Below are positions 34,314-46,755 of a stretch of DNA of 64,000 bases, in pieces. Under the pieces are notes generated by a model. It searched no databases. It saw only the letters and a program-made list of their open reading frames with translations, and was not told the DNA's origin. The stretch comes from Paulownia fortunei (lineage: Eukaryota; Streptophyta; Magnoliopsida; Lamiales; Paulowniaceae), in the NCBI GenBank assembly GCA_019321725.1, contig CM033110.1, forward strand, positions 10,099,278 through 10,163,277, written 5' to 3'. Position 1 is the stretch's first letter. Each line of letters begins with the position of its first letter. The position numbers and the translations under genes were made by a program.

Positions 34314-37096
34314 TGTAATACCTAATCCTCACACTACTCACTTGGCCAATGTGGCTCATGCATTACATACTACTTATATGCTAAGTTGCATTAACATTTA
34401 CATGGCATCTTATATAGCATTCTTAATCGTAAGACCTCTAATGCTATCACATGATATTAGTGGTTGAGATCTTATAACCTAAGTAAGAAATTCAATATTT
34501 AGATAAGAGAAATAATAGATTGGTCAATCTATTGGATATTCATAGATTATATGTTATAATTTTAGAAGTAATTAAAGGTATTACTAGTAAGCTAATATAT
34601 TTCGATCCAACTAGATCAAGGTGTTTTAAAGGTATACATCCATAAACTAATAATACTTAGGATATTAAACATGATGTAATTTGATTAAGTGTCTATTTCA
34701 AGGTCCATATGTGCATATGATTTTAGAAATGAAAACTAGATAATCTATTTAAGAATCGAATGTCAATCGATTTAGAGATCGAATCAACGATTAAGAAATT
34801 ATGGTAGAATTTATTATCCGATAGTACAAAAATTAAAAGAGATTGTAAATAAAGAAATAAATATTGAGAAGAACAAGATTAGTTCTATGTAAGTTCTGTA
34901 TAATATCAAATTTAAACCACTATTTGCCATCTCAAGCTTTGCCACCTCATGCTTTCCTATTAAACTTAAGCTAACATCTCAAGCTAACACCTCAAACCCT
35001 TCACCCTTAAGCCATGACCACACCCTCATTTCAGCCATTTTCAGCTTCCAAACACACACCTTAAGGTCTCCAAGTGCTCCAAATTGATTCCAAGTTGAAA
35101 TAAAAGCAAGAAAAGCAAAGGAGAAGTGATTACTATCAAGTTTAACCTCAACTTTTCTACAGTTTTGCCTTTGGTTTTTAGATTATTCTGAATGGATTTA
35201 TTGTTTATTAAGCTTTAAATAAGTTTTTAGTTAGATTTTGGTGTACAAAGAAAGGGTTTTTTTTATGACAAACACGTAATAGAAAATACTTATGGCAGAA
35301 ACTATCACCTTACTATTTTCTTGTGTTTTAGGCTTCAAAACTGTATGGTATGATGAATAAAACTTATAATTATTACCATTCAAATGTCCATATATGATTT
35401 AAGACTATTGAAATGAATTTTGATTAGTTAGAAATTGAAATAGAGCATGATATTGGAGAAACACTCAAACTGGCAAAGTAGCAAAATCTGTTTTGGTGTG
35501 CTGTGAAGGAGACTGAATTAGGGGAGCTAAATCTATGAGTTTTGGAAAATTATATGGCATGGTTATATGTTTTTATATGAGATAAGTGTGGTAAAAATTT
35601 TAGAGTGAATAAATATGCCTAAGGATGATAAAATGCTAAACTTAATGTGACAGCAAGGAAAATAGAAGTGGAAATTTGTCCCATTTGGTTCATTAACATG
35701 TTCCAGCATAGATGCGGTGCAATTGATCCCTAACATTTAGGGAGATGTTGTAAGAGTTATAATACATCAATTAATTGAGGTTTGTATACATTTAAGATGT
35801 GGAACAAAGGTTCGTAAAAGGTTGTATTTGGTTATAGTTTCTAAGTGGTAAAGTTGTTTAGTTAAATTGAGATTCAAGAACTTTATACTACATTAGGTAT
35901 AATGAACTTGTTAATTAAGGATGGTGATTGATATCTTATATTTTTACAGATTGTTTCACATCTAGGGTTAAGGAGTAATACTTAAGAACCTTAGAAAGAA
36001 CACATAATCGATCAAAGGTAAGTGAAAATCCATTTACAACTATAATACATGGGCATAGTATTTCTTGCCTTATCTATATTAAATGTGATCCTTGTACCTT
36101 GATGAGTGTATTATGAGTATTATAAATATCTTATAGTGCATACATTGCTTGGATGATGGGACATGGGATCCGTTGTGTCATTGAACATGCCATTAATCAA
36201 TATTTATACGTGCATGCATAACATGTGCTCACAGTTGAGGTTTTGCATGCATAATATTATTTTTAGAAAGAAAATATTTTGGCTAGCCACTACTAGTATA
36301 TCAAGGCCTATGTGGCTTATTTATATTATATTTTGGGGCGCCGTGAGTATTACTTCTTAGAGAATCATAAGGGTGGACAGGGAGTGTACCTCTAGTGGTC
36401 ACGAGAGGGTGGACCACTTGACTGTGCCCTTATCGACGTCGCTGGTGGACAGACTTCTGGAGGATGATAGGGAAAGATAGGGGGTGGACCTCTGGTGATC
36501 TCAGAAGATGGTCCCCGGACTATGTCAATCTATTTGTGGCCATGTGATTATTGATATTATTGATAGCTCTATCTGGTACATAGTACATAGTAGGTGGGCC
36601 AAGGGCCCAATGATAGAAAATGACTTTGAATGAACTATTTTTTATGTATGAATTTGCATTTTTGTCATAATCTCCTAGAAATACATCACATATATGTTGG
36701 ATTATCTCTTCAGCATGCATGATTTTCACTTATTGAGTATTAGCTCACGTAGTTCATGCAATGTAGGTAAGCATGGTGATACCTGAAACTCTGAGACTTA
36801 CTTGGCTGGTTGTTGGAGCTCCTAGAGGCTTTTGAGAATCACTGTACATGGATGATGACTTGTTGGTTATGTTGTGGGCATATTCTAATTTTTATAATCA
36901 TTATTATTGTGTAAATTGTTGTCTATATATAAAGGGTTACAAGATGCAAAATGTCCTTACTTCGTCCAAAAGTATAGGCTATTATTTTGATTTTTGAGTC
37001 TATCGTATTATAAATTTGGGATATCCTGTCCTATATAACACTTGAAATGTTATAGTAAATAAGTTTGAGAATAGCGTGACTGTGATGGGTGTTGTG
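34314..37096 (+). repeat. Solo Tekay-like LTR inserted in Athila-B integrase
   Basis: It starts TGTAATACCTAATCCTCACA, the reverse complement of the LTR end at 46755/54550, and ends GGGTGTTGTG at 37096, where GGGTGTTACA is expected. The length (2783 bp) equals a complete LTR. There is no internal region, so unequal recombination between two LTRs probably removed the rest. Integrase coding stops at 34313 and resumes at about 37100. A clean target duplication is not preserved. Confidence 0.85.
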
Positions 37097-37240
37097 TTTT
37101 TTTATATAAATGGTGATTTTTTCGTAACAAAGTTTTTGGAACTTTAATGAGGAAATGTGGAATCATACATAAACTTGCAACCTCTTATCATCCTTAGACA
37201 AATGGACAAGTTGAAGTTGCAAATAGAGAGATAAAATAAG
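37097..37240 (+). pseudogene. Athila-B integrase core, second part
   Basis: The reading continues from 34313: NGDFFVTKFLEL, then HKLAT-like and a GQVEVANREIK-type segment up to about 37236. It stops abruptly, and the integrase C-terminus seen in the opposite-strand copy at 9140-9400 is absent here. An unrelated coding relic follows. Confidence 0.8.
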
Positions 37241-37252
37241 GATTAAAATATT

Positions 37253-37798
37253 GAGGATGCTTATGCACAAGGCATCTTAGAGGACATACGATGGATAATT
37301 GAAGCAAAGGTAAGAGCAGGTGAGTTCTCACATGAGTTTCTAAATTTGCTTACTAGATACATGCTAGGTTTTGGTAAAAGTACATATTCAAAAAAATGAA
37401 AGGCGAATAAAATGAAAGTTTGTCACAATTGTGCTAGATGGACGTGCAACACAAAGTGTCGTTCTTTAGGAATGGTCTCTAAAAATTGAGAAGATAAACT
37501 TAAATTCATTATGGATGGAATGAGTAAAGAGTCTTTAGATCACATTATATTGACTCTTTAGACGCATTCATGTGGATTGGTACAATGTGCAATTCTTGAT
37601 TTATGGGATCATTTTCGAAATGAATATGAGCTTTATAGTCTTGGGAATCTGACATTAAAAGACCTTGTTTGCCAGTTTATAAGAAAACTGGATGGGAAGC
37701 ATATCCTTAGCCCATAGAGGGCGTTTAAGCCGTTACTGTCTGCAAAACCAGAGAAAGATATAAGCCATAATCACAACTACATATACATTCATGTGTAA
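37253..37798 (+). pseudogene. Unidentified coding relic with a Cys-rich motif, 182 codons
   Basis: One reading frame stays protein-like from 37253 to the stop at 37796, broken only by four in-frame stops and no frameshift. It opens EDAYAQGILEDIRWIIEAKV, continues with FLNLLTRYMLGFGKSTY, then CHNCARWTCNTKC (C-x2-C-x4-C-x3-C), LKFIMDGMSKESLDHIIL, and VQCAILDLWDHFRNEYELYS, ending with LVCQFIRKLDGKHIL. At this base composition far more stops would be expected by chance. I do not recognise the family. It has no counterpart in the opposite-strand Athila-B. It may be an extra element gene or a captured host gene; its neighbour is a host-type LOG pseudogene. Confidence 0.6.
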
Positions 37799-37865
37799 GT
37801 AGGTAAGTTGTAAATTTTATGTGTGTTCGTATTTTCAAAAAGAAAAAAAATTAAAAATAAAATAG

Positions 37866-38513
37866 AAGTTTCTTCAACTCGCAAATTAATTACATTTGTG
37901 TTTTTTATGGATCCAATCAAGGAAAAAATGGTAAGTATATTGGAGCAGCCAATAATCTTAGTAGAACTTTAGTAGAAAGAAAAATTCATTTAGTGTATGG
38001 GAGAGGCAGTTTGGGGTTAATGGGGAGTGTTGCTATTTCTGCTTTTGTAGGAGGAGTCAAAGTTTTGGAAGTTATTCCAAAAATTTTAACAGTACAGAAT
38101 ATCACAGGTATGACCATTGGTGATGAGCTAAAAGTGTCAGATATTCAGGATAGAATGCCTAACATGTTAAACAATGCAGATGCATTCATCATTCTACTTG
38201 GTGATTTTGGTACCTGAAGGAATTATTCCAAGTTGTCTCTTAGGCACAACTCAACATTTATCAAAAACCTATAGGTATTCTTAATGTTAATGGTTTTTAT
38301 GATGGTTTGCTATCTTTTATAGATCATGTTATGAAAAAAGGTTTTATTTCACCATATGCGAGAAGAATCCTTATTTCTGCTCTGACACCTGACTAGCTGA
38401 TTGATCAACTTCTAGCATATATGCCAGAACCTAATCCAGTCTTGGCTAATGTAGATTGGTCTAACAGGAACAATGGTCGAAAACACAAATTGAATTTGAC
38501 TCCAAGTCTATGA
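37866..38513 (+). pseudogene. LOG-type cytokinin riboside 5'-monophosphate phosphoribohydrolase pseudogene, intron-less
   Basis: LOG enzymes release active cytokinin bases from their nucleotides in the cytosol. The relic reads YICVFYGSNQGK, then LVERKIHLVYGRGSLGLMGS, KVLEVIPKILTVQNITGMTI and MLNNADAFIILLGDFGT (stop at 38215). After a frameshift it reads FQVVS, stop (38241), [40 protein letters not shown], stop (38394), LIDQLLAYMPEPNP and ends KLNLTPSL with a stop at 38511. Length is close to a full LOG protein of somewhat over 200 residues. The signature GGGSxGLMG reads GRGSLGLMG, and PGGxGTxxE reads LGDFGT, so key residues are lost. Plant LOG genes have several introns; none is present, which suggests a processed copy. 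No poly(A) tract follows. Confidence 0.9.
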
Positions 38514-40205
38514 TACTTGTTGTTAATGGTTTCATTTAATACTATGTGTTTTTTGTTGTTTTAGCTTTATTTTTTTAGCCATACCTCAGGTGATATCTTT
38601 CAAACTCTACTTTTCTATCTATTTTTAACATTGGGGATAATATCTTGATTAGGTTAGGGGGAGGGATAGTTGATATCATGACTTGTGTGTTCAATGTATG
38701 TTTTTATAGTATTTTATTTCAAAAAAATATCTAACTTATTTTCTAATAGGTTCGTTGAAATCATGAAAAATGGTGGCGGAGTAAAGGGTAATTGTAATAC
38801 TCTTGAGACGCATCCCTATTTTTTGCATAACATGCCAAGTTTGTGAAGTTTTTAACAAAAGTTTGTGAATTACCAATTTTTTTTTTAAAAAAATTGAGTC
38901 GTAGAGGTTCTTCTAACTTCAATGATGTAGTTTGATTGATGATGGGTGTTGTTTTGGACTTTGATGTTGTTATTTGGTTAATATATTTTTGCGATAATTA
39001 TACTCAATTTTTTTGCACAAATAGTTATGTTATTCAGTATGAAGACAATCATGTCAAAATAGAAGGTTCTTATGCCCTTGCTCTAATCATCACTTGGATT
39101 TTCAACATGTAGGGGTTGAGTAATAGAACTTTTACTTTTAATCTGTCGAGGCAAATGACTGATAGTACACTACTAGAAAAATAATTAAGGCGTTACGCTT
39201 TCTAACGCCTTTGCCAAATCAGTTTGTTCCCCATATGATGTTTCAAGAGAACATCCCCCTAGTGAACCACTTTGAGCCTTTCAATAAATAAATATTTTTT
39301 TTGTAACCATATCTTTTTATCTAGTCTAAATGCACTATTATCCAACCCTTGTTCTAAAAATGATTTGAGTTTAAGAGACATTCCACTAACAGCGTGAACT
39401 TACAAAAAAAAAATTAGGTTGGAATAGAAAATAAGTGTGGGGGACTTTCTCTTCAAAAAAAAGAAAAAAAAGAAAAAAAATAGAAAAGAAAAAAATTTAT
39501 AAATTGCTACGAGTTGCAACTAAAAATGAGATGTTGTAAGATGAATAAGAGGGGTCCAATTCAATAACAATAGACCCCAATGTTGAAATTTGTGGAGTTT
39601 GAGAATTTTTCATCGATAAACTCTGTCTCTAATTCCATGAAGTTTTTGGAACCTTTGTTGTATCATATCCTTTTATTTCTTAGCTACATCACTACCCTTT
39701 GGCCCCATTACAATCTTTGTTGAAGACCTTTTGATTTTGTGTGGTGCCTTCAGTGTAATGGAGATTTGCACCAAAGGAAGAGCCTATGATGTTTAACTTT
39801 TCTGTTAGAGATTGAGTGATGGTTTTTGTAAGGTTTTATGAGAAATCACTTATTTGAAGCATGCATAGTTTCATCACTGTTGACATTAACTATCCAAATA
39901 CACACTTAAGTATACTTATTGTGGAAATGTATTTACTTTTGAATGACTAAGACTTAAACTCAACACTTTTTTGATTTCATTTCCATATTACTTTGTTGTT
40001 TCATGAGAATAATAGTTTAAAAATAGTTATTATAGGTGTTTGTGCGTATCACTATTAAAAACCCTCACGAGACTATAATTCGTCCTCTGTGCGCCACCTA
40101 GGGGTTTAAAGGCTTGTTGCATATGCTAAATGCAAGCGTGATTTCCTAGAAAAGTGGATTAGTTTAAGTTTGTTTTACGCTTGCTCTAAGACAAGCAAGG
40201 GTTAA
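38514..40205 (+). other. Athila-B 3' non-coding internal region
   Basis: No coding content recognised. A 'ggggataatatc' and 'gttagggggagggatag' motif near 38633-38670 and 'aagtgtgggggactttctct' at 39433-39452 followed by A/G-rich runs are typical of this lineage's space upstream of the 3' LTR. A CACTA-type fragment is embedded at 39168. Confidence 0.6.
39168..39215 (+). mobile_element. Fragment like the end of a CACTA (EnSpm) DNA transposon
   Basis: CACTACTAGAAAAAT begins at 39168, the usual terminal sequence of plant CACTA elements, followed at once by an inverted pair ggcgtta (39189-39195) and taacgcc (39203-39209), like a subterminal repeat. No partner end ending TAGTG was found, so it is at most a remnant. 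Confidence 0.45.
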
Positions 40206-40218
40206 GTGTGGGGGAATT
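40206..40218 (+). other. Athila-B polypurine tract
   Basis: gtgtgggggaatt ends directly at the LTR start TGATAAGTG (40219). It is the same kind of tract as at 14434. Confidence 0.75.
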
Positions 40219-41824
40219 TGATAAGTGTATATTTTGATATATTTTTGTATCAAATCCTTTATACTCTTCTTACTTTATTCTAGTTAATATTATTGTTTTA
40301 TTAATATTTTGTGTTAGGGAATACATGAATATAAAAAGATCAAAAGAAGCATGTTTCCAAACTTGTGCAGGTTTTGTATTTTGAATATAACTTCATGATC
40401 AAAAGCCCTATGGACCTGAAGCTTATTTCATTTGAAAGTCAAGCAATAGAAGTACAAATTTTTAGTTGGAAGCTCAGCCTAATTTAATCTTGATTATAGT
40501 AGAAAATTCATCCAAGAGGTTGCACAAAATGGATCACCAAAATTCAGATTAGTGTTCAACCTAGTATTGACTTATTTGACCAATTGGGTCATATCTCTTA
40601 AGTTCAAATTTATTTTTGGCTACAATTTGGATATATTATACATAAAAGGTAAATAAACAAGTTTTCTACGTATAAAATGGTGAGAAAATGTGTCAAAGTA
40701 GTAAAAACATAGGCTACAAATTGCTGCTGCTGCTGTTAAAGGATGGCTCTTGGATATGATTCGGTAATTTGACCAATTTGACAAATGATTTATAAAAATA
40801 TATCAAAATCAAAAGATCTATAATTTTTATTCTTTACTAATTATCAAAATCTGGATATATTTGACATAAAAATGCAATTCACTTCGGTAGGTGAGGACTT
40901 GGTGTAACAACTTACCAACTCTTGACAACTAGCATACCACTTGATTAACCCCTGCATTATTTGTTTGGCATCTAGATTACTCCAAGTACTATAAATAGGC
41001 CATGTATTAAGCTTGTAAGAGAGGGGGGTACAGGATTTCTTTAGGCTAAGTTTTCCAATATGTATATTTTTTAGTAATGTAAGTTTTCTTGTAGTAATAG
41101 AAATGCATTCTCTAGTTTCTCTTCTATTTTTACTCTTTCCTACTTTTATTATGTCTTTCTAAATTTCATTTTGTTGAGGAAATAGGGTGAACCTCTGGAT
41201 GGAGAAAGAGGAATGGTTATAAGTGTAGAAAATATTTAAGTATGTTGTATTCTTATTTTGAGTTTTTATCTAAACTATGCTTGTTTTGTGGTGATTCTTG
41301 ATTTATGTATCTCCAATAGAACAACAAATACTTGGTTCATTTAGCTTATTATACAGTTTTACCCCACCGACTGCTAATGTGAAACCATGATTTGTTGTTG
41401 ACAAAGGTGTGCATAATTGCTTGATCCCATAAATAAGTATTGGCGTTAAAAGATAATTTGTAATAGTAAGGCAATATCCTTATTACTTTATTGCATGAGT
41501 TATTTGATAATATTTTTCCATTAGAACCTTCATTATGTATGAATTTCAATAGTGGCAATTAAAAGAGGTAAAAAGAATAAATAACCATTTCTCTATCCAA
41601 AACTCAAGAGTGATTCGTAATCCTCAGTACTTTTGTTACTTTGGTTTTTCTTTAGTTACAGCATACATTAATTGTCTATATATTTTGATTCACATAAATC
41701 CTATTTTTTAGAATTATAATCCTAAATTTTTCAAGCAACTTCCCTGTGGATCAACCTCGGACTCACGAGAAATTTATTACTTATTACAACCTGCACTTGG
41801 GTTTACAACCTTAAAGTTGCAGTA
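40219..41824 (+). repeat. Athila-B 3' LTR, complete
   Basis: It starts TGATAAGTGTATATTTTG and ends aaccttaaagttgcagta; the end is set by comparison with 30306 and 8017. Its second half aligns with 8017-9030 in reverse complement. A TATA box lies at 40989. It is followed by AATTAGCGAC, which continues the Copia-A LTR. Confidence 0.85.
40989..40997 (+). promoter_or_regulatory. Probable LTR TATA box (Athila-B)
   Basis: ctataaata in the context tccaagtactataaataggc; the same string is kept in the opposite-strand copy at 8729-8737. No distinct downstream signal could be assigned. Confidence 0.55.
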
Positions 41825-42512
41825 AATTAGCGACTGAACTTATTTCAATTACGAGTACCATACACGTAAGGTCCTTCTATCATCTAATCTTTTGATTGAG
41901 TCTAGGGTATGGATTAATAGTCAAAACCCTAATTGCTCAATAACTATGATTTCATTTTTAGTTTTAATGAATCATGACAAATCATTAGAAAATTCCATCT
42001 AACATTCATCCCGACTTGAGCAAGGACTTCTGACTCATGAACTATGAAAACATAGGAGATTCACTTGTTCTTCCAGATAAGTTATGCATCCTTTGAAGGC
42101 TACTCATTGTCCTCCATATATATTAATGTAATATCCAACGTACCCCTTCTGTGATTGTCAGGCAATCAGAAGATACATTAAAATAGAACACGACATGCAC
42201 AAGGCTACTTGGTGCCTCAAGCCCAAGGACTAATTGTGTACTACGGTAACATGGAAATTCTTATTTTGACAAACAACGTTTCCAAATAAGAATTTTCAGT
42301 AGGCCTTTGAGGCATATTCCATGATCACCATTAAATGCGCGACCATGCTCCTTAGCTAAGTTTGGTCTAGGGACTTTATCGAATTACAATATGCATTTAA
42401 AGATAAAGAAATTTGCCTATTTTGTTAATATAATCTGAAATAAGATATTTTTACAAATATAAGAGTATAATAGACGTCCAATCTAATTTGCACGTCGGAC
42501 ACTACTCTAACA
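41825..42512 (-). repeat. Copia-A element 2, 3' LTR, remaining part
   Basis: From 'aattagcgac' it matches 59688 onward and 22040-22850, and ends CTCTAACA at 42512, the intact LTR terminus of the family. The other two thirds of the LTR are absent from the left side of the invading Athila-B. Confidence 0.85.
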
Positions 42513-42523
42513 TTCTTCCACTT
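42512..42523 (-). other. Polypurine tract of Copia-A element 2
   Basis: The minus strand reads aagtggaagaat directly before the LTR start TGTTAGAG. It is the clearest polypurine tract of the family in the window. Confidence 0.7.
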
Positions 42524-44024
42524 GTCCTAGGGGCAATTGCCTATGTACTTCCGGCCCATATTCTCCAGATGTCCATCGAATACCTTCTGTGCTAGGGATT
42601 TGGTCAGTAGGTCTGCTACATTTTCTAGCGAAGCGACTCTATCCACTATAACGTTACCTCTACCAATGATCTCTCTAATAAAATGGAATCACCTCATAAT
42701 GTGCTTGGATCTTTGATGAGATCTTGGTTCTTTTGCTTACATAATAGATTCGTTGTTATCATAGTATATTAATATAGGATCAACAACGGATGGAACTACA
42801 CCCAACTATTGGATAAAGTTCCTCATCTAAATAGCTTCCTTTACTGCATCACATGCAGCAATATATTCAATCTCGGTGGTTGAATCCATGGTCGTCTCCT
42901 GCTTGGAACTCTTCTAGCTGACCGCACCACCATTTATGGTGAATACGTATCTGAACATGGACTCTGAATTGTCTACATCGGACTGAAAACTAGAATTGGT
43001 ATAGCCTTCTAGTTTTAGTTCTCCAAAGCTACATACAAGAAAGATATCCTTAGTTCTTCTCAGTACTTGAGGATCATCTTTACGGCCCTGTAGTGTTTCC
43101 CGCCTGGATTAGACTGATATCTACTAGTGACACTCAGAGCATATATAACATCAGGCCTTGTACGTAGCACCATACATTATGCTTCCAATGGAAGATGCAT
43201 AGAGTATGCGGGTTATCCTTTCCCTCTTCTTAGGAGTCTTAGGAGACATAACCCTTGATAGAGAAATGCCATGACTCATTGGCAAGAAATCCAAGTTTAG
43301 ATTCCTCCATGCTAAACCTCTTTAGCATTTTATTTATGTACGTGAATTATGATAGTCGGATCATCCTTCTAGATTTATCTCAATAGATTTTTATTCCCAG
43401 AATAAAGGATACTTTTCCCAAATCCTTCATAGAGAACTGGTTAGACAACCAAGTTATTTACTGTAGCATCCTTACATCATTCCTAATATAGTAGGATAGA
43501 GTCGACATTTATCATCAACATACAGCACAATAAATGTCATTGTGCTCCCAATAACCTTCTTGTAGACACAAGCTTCATTCGGGTTCTTATGAAAATCAAA
43601 CAATTTGATTGCCTCATCAAACTGGATGTTCCTGCTTAGGAAAGGCTGCTTAAGTCCATAAATAGATCTCTGGAGCTTGCAAGCCTTTTCTCACTCCCTC
43701 TAGATATGAAGCCTTCTAGATGCATCATATAGATCTCTTTCTTAATATTTTCATTAAGGAAAGCAACCTTCACATCCATCTTCCATATCTCATAGTCATA
43801 ATACGCTGATAGGACCAGCAATATATGGATATATTTAAGCATCGCTATTAGCAAAAAAGTTTTTTCATAAGCAATTTCTTGTTACTGAGTATAACCTTTC
43901 ACAACCAGTCATGCTTTGATGGTCACTACCTCTCCATTTACTCAAAGTTTTCACTTGTAGACCCATTTGCAGCCAATAGGAACTATTCCCTATGGTGGGC
44001 CCACCAAGGTCCATACCTTGTTGG
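42524..44024 (-). pseudogene. Copia-A element 2 reverse transcriptase and RNase H, broken
   Basis: The open frame 43854-43636 has YYDYEIWKMDVKVAFLNENI, the copia reverse transcriptase block with its first catalytic aspartate. The YVDD box is intact at 43522-43511, preceded by FIVL. RNase H follows to about 42530 with frame changes. The first part of the frame 44080-43865 lies in the Tekay-like LTR and does not belong to the gene. Confidence 0.88.
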
Positions 44025-44029
44025 AGTAT
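44025..44029. repeat. Target-site duplication AGTAT of the Tekay-like element (partner at 54551-54555)
   Basis: AGTAT precedes TGTAACACC at 44030 and follows GGTATTACA at 54550. Removing the insertion with one AGTAT gives ttggagtatccatctc, which aligns with the uninterrupted site at 16728-16745. Confidence 0.92.
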
Positions 44030-46755
44030 TGTAACACCCCACACTAAATATAGATATTGGTATAACATTAATTTTGACAAGGTAGCACATGTGTGTGTGT
44101 GTATATATATATATATTTATTTTTATCAAATGTAGCACTTTGAGAAACAGTAAAGTATTTTATCACATATAACCCTGTAAATAGAAAAATCAATGTTTAT
44201 ATATAGTTAGCACTTTACATAATAATAATGAATGTAAAAATTAGAATATGTCCACAACACAACCCAATAGGTTGTCATCCATGTAAACTGATCCTCAGAA
44301 CCTGTAGGAACCCCAACAACTTACCCAGTAACTCCATGGTATCAAATATCACCAGACTCACCTACAATGCATAAACTATATGAGCTAACGCTCAACAAGT
44401 AAAGATTATGCATGTTAAAGAATAATCCACAATATCAAGTTATGCATCTCAAAATTCTATGCCCACAATGCAATTCCATGCATCAAAACATTTCTCTCAA
44501 AATTATTTCTTTCTTAGGCCCCTAACCAATGCTACTATCCCATGCACCGGAAAAGAGCTCTGCACATTACTATAATCTAATGGCCAATAATCATAAAAGC
44601 ATGCAAATTCATGCACACTCATACACATGCAAATCTATGCACGCGAACCTGCAAATCCATGCATGGTTCGGTGCACTAGTAGTGGTCAGTAAAATATTTT
44701 TCTTTCTTAGAATCATGCCATACAATGCAAGATTTATTACAATGCTTGTATATGATACATATACATGCCAATGCCCATGTATGTATGCTCAATAGACATG
44801 AATGATAATAATGCGTGCCCTCTGCTACGCACATATAATCTATGGTATTATATATAAATCACACATTTACTATATCTATGCATTGTAGTTGCAAATGAAT
44901 CTTTACTTAACTTTGATCGGTTGTGTGTTATTTCTAGGTTCCTTAAGTATTACTCCCCAACCCTAGATGCAAAATAATCTGTAAAAATACAAGATATCAT
45001 TCACCATCCTCAATTAACAAGTTCATCATATCTAATGTAGTACAAAGATCTTGAATCTCAATTTAACTAAACAACCTTACCACTTAGAAACTTTAACGAA
45101 TACAACCTTTTATGTACCTTTGTTCCACATCTTAAATGTATACTAACCTCACTTAATTGATGTATTATAACTCTTACAACATTTTTCTAAATGTTAGGGA
45201 TCAAATGCACCACATCTATGCTAGAACATGTTAATGAACCAAATGGGACAGATTCACCACTTCACATTTTCTTGCTGCCACATTAATTTGCATGATGATT
45301 TTGACACCGTTAGACATATTGATTCACTCCCCAATTTTTATCACACTTAGCTAACATAAAAAAATGTAACCATGTCATAGAATGGATAAAACTCACGGAT
45401 ATAGCTTCCCAAGTTTAGTTCCCTTCACAGCATACTGAAACAAATTTTTCCTACGGTGATAGTTTTGTGCACTTCATGACATTAATGGTTTTGGCACCCT
45501 CACGTATATTCAATCTCTCCCAAATTTTTACCAAACTTATATAACATATATACAGAGACAACCAGGTTATATTCTTTCCAAAAATAATGGATTTAGCTCC
45601 CCTAATTCAGTCTCCTTCATAGCATACCAAAATAGATTTTGCTACTTTGGCAGTTTGAGTGTTTCTCCAATATCATTCTCTATTTCAATTTCTAATTGAT
45701 CAAAATTCATTACAATACTCTTAACTCATATATGGACATGTAAATGGTAATAATTATAGGTTTTATTTAACAGACCATATACTTTTGAAGCCTAAAACAC
45801 AAGAACATAGTAAGGTGATGGTTTCTCCTACAAGTATTTTCTATTAAGTGTTTGTCATCAAAAACCCTTTTTTTGTGCACCTAAGTCTAACTAAAAACTT
45901 CCTAAAACTTTTATAAGGATATTTTAGGCTTAATAAACAATAAAATCATTCAGAATAATCTGAAAACCAAAGGTAAAACTGTAGATAAGTGTTAGCTATG
46001 CAGATTTTGAGGTTAAACTTGATGGTAATCATTTCTCCTTTGCTTTTCTTGCTTTAATTTCAATTTGGAATCAATTTGGAGCAGTTGGATACCTTAAGGT
46101 GTGTGTTTGGAATATGAAAATGGCTAAAATGAGGGTCTGGTCATTGCTTAAGGCTGAAGGTTTTGAGGTGTTAGCTTGAGATGTTAGCTTAAGGTTAATA
46201 AGAAAGCATGAGGTGGTATATAATGGTATAATCTAATTTTCTCATAGTCACCATTCATTTCCATAAGTAATTCCTATGTCTGTTCATTCAATCTCCAAAC
46301 TGATTGACATCTGATTCTTAAATGATTGTCTAGTTTGTATTTCTAAAATCATATGCACATATGGATCTTATATTATGATACTTAAATTACATTATATCAT
46401 GTCCAATATCCCAAGTATGTTAATGAATGAATGTATACTTTTAAAACACTTCGATCTAATTAAATCGAATCATATAAACTTACCAATAACACCTTTAACA
46501 CTTCCAAAATTATAACATATAACCTATGAATATCCAATATATCGACCAATCTATTCTTTTTCTTATTTAAATATAGAATTTCTTAATTAGGTTATAAGAT
46601 CTCTACCACTTATATCATGTGATAGCATTAGAGGTCTAACGATTAAGAATGCTATTTAAGATCCCATGTAAATGTTAATGCAAATTAGCATATAAGTAGC
46701 GTGTAATACATGAATCAAATTAGCCAAGTGAGTAGTGTAAGGATTTGGTATTATA
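44030..46755 (-). repeat. Tekay-like 3' LTR
   Basis: Plus-strand ends are TGTAACACCC and GGTATTATA. It aligns with 49501-50784 and 53082-54550 at roughly 90% in the parts compared by eye. A (TG)n(TA)n run lies at 44092-44117. The end has decayed from TTACA to TTATA. Confidence 0.92.

Larger units (their letters stand above)
30284..41824 (+). mobile_element. Athila-B element, plus strand, 5' LTR almost entirely lost
   Basis: Order: the last 23 bp of the 5' LTR (30284-30306), primer-binding site (30315), gag remnant, protease, reverse transcriptase, RNase H and integrase remnants, extra coding relics (37253-38513), non-coding 3' region, polypurine tract, and a complete 3' LTR (40219-41824). 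A Tekay-like solo LTR is inserted in integrase at 34314-37096. The 3' end lies in a Copia-A LTR at 41825. The left flank is unrelated, so the 5' LTR and the other half of the invaded Copia-A LTR were lost together. Confidence 0.88.

Noticed and set aside
36361..36540. GC-richer block considered as an exon
   Set aside because: It is the paired box repeat of the Tekay-like LTR, matched in reverse complement at 26440-26595.
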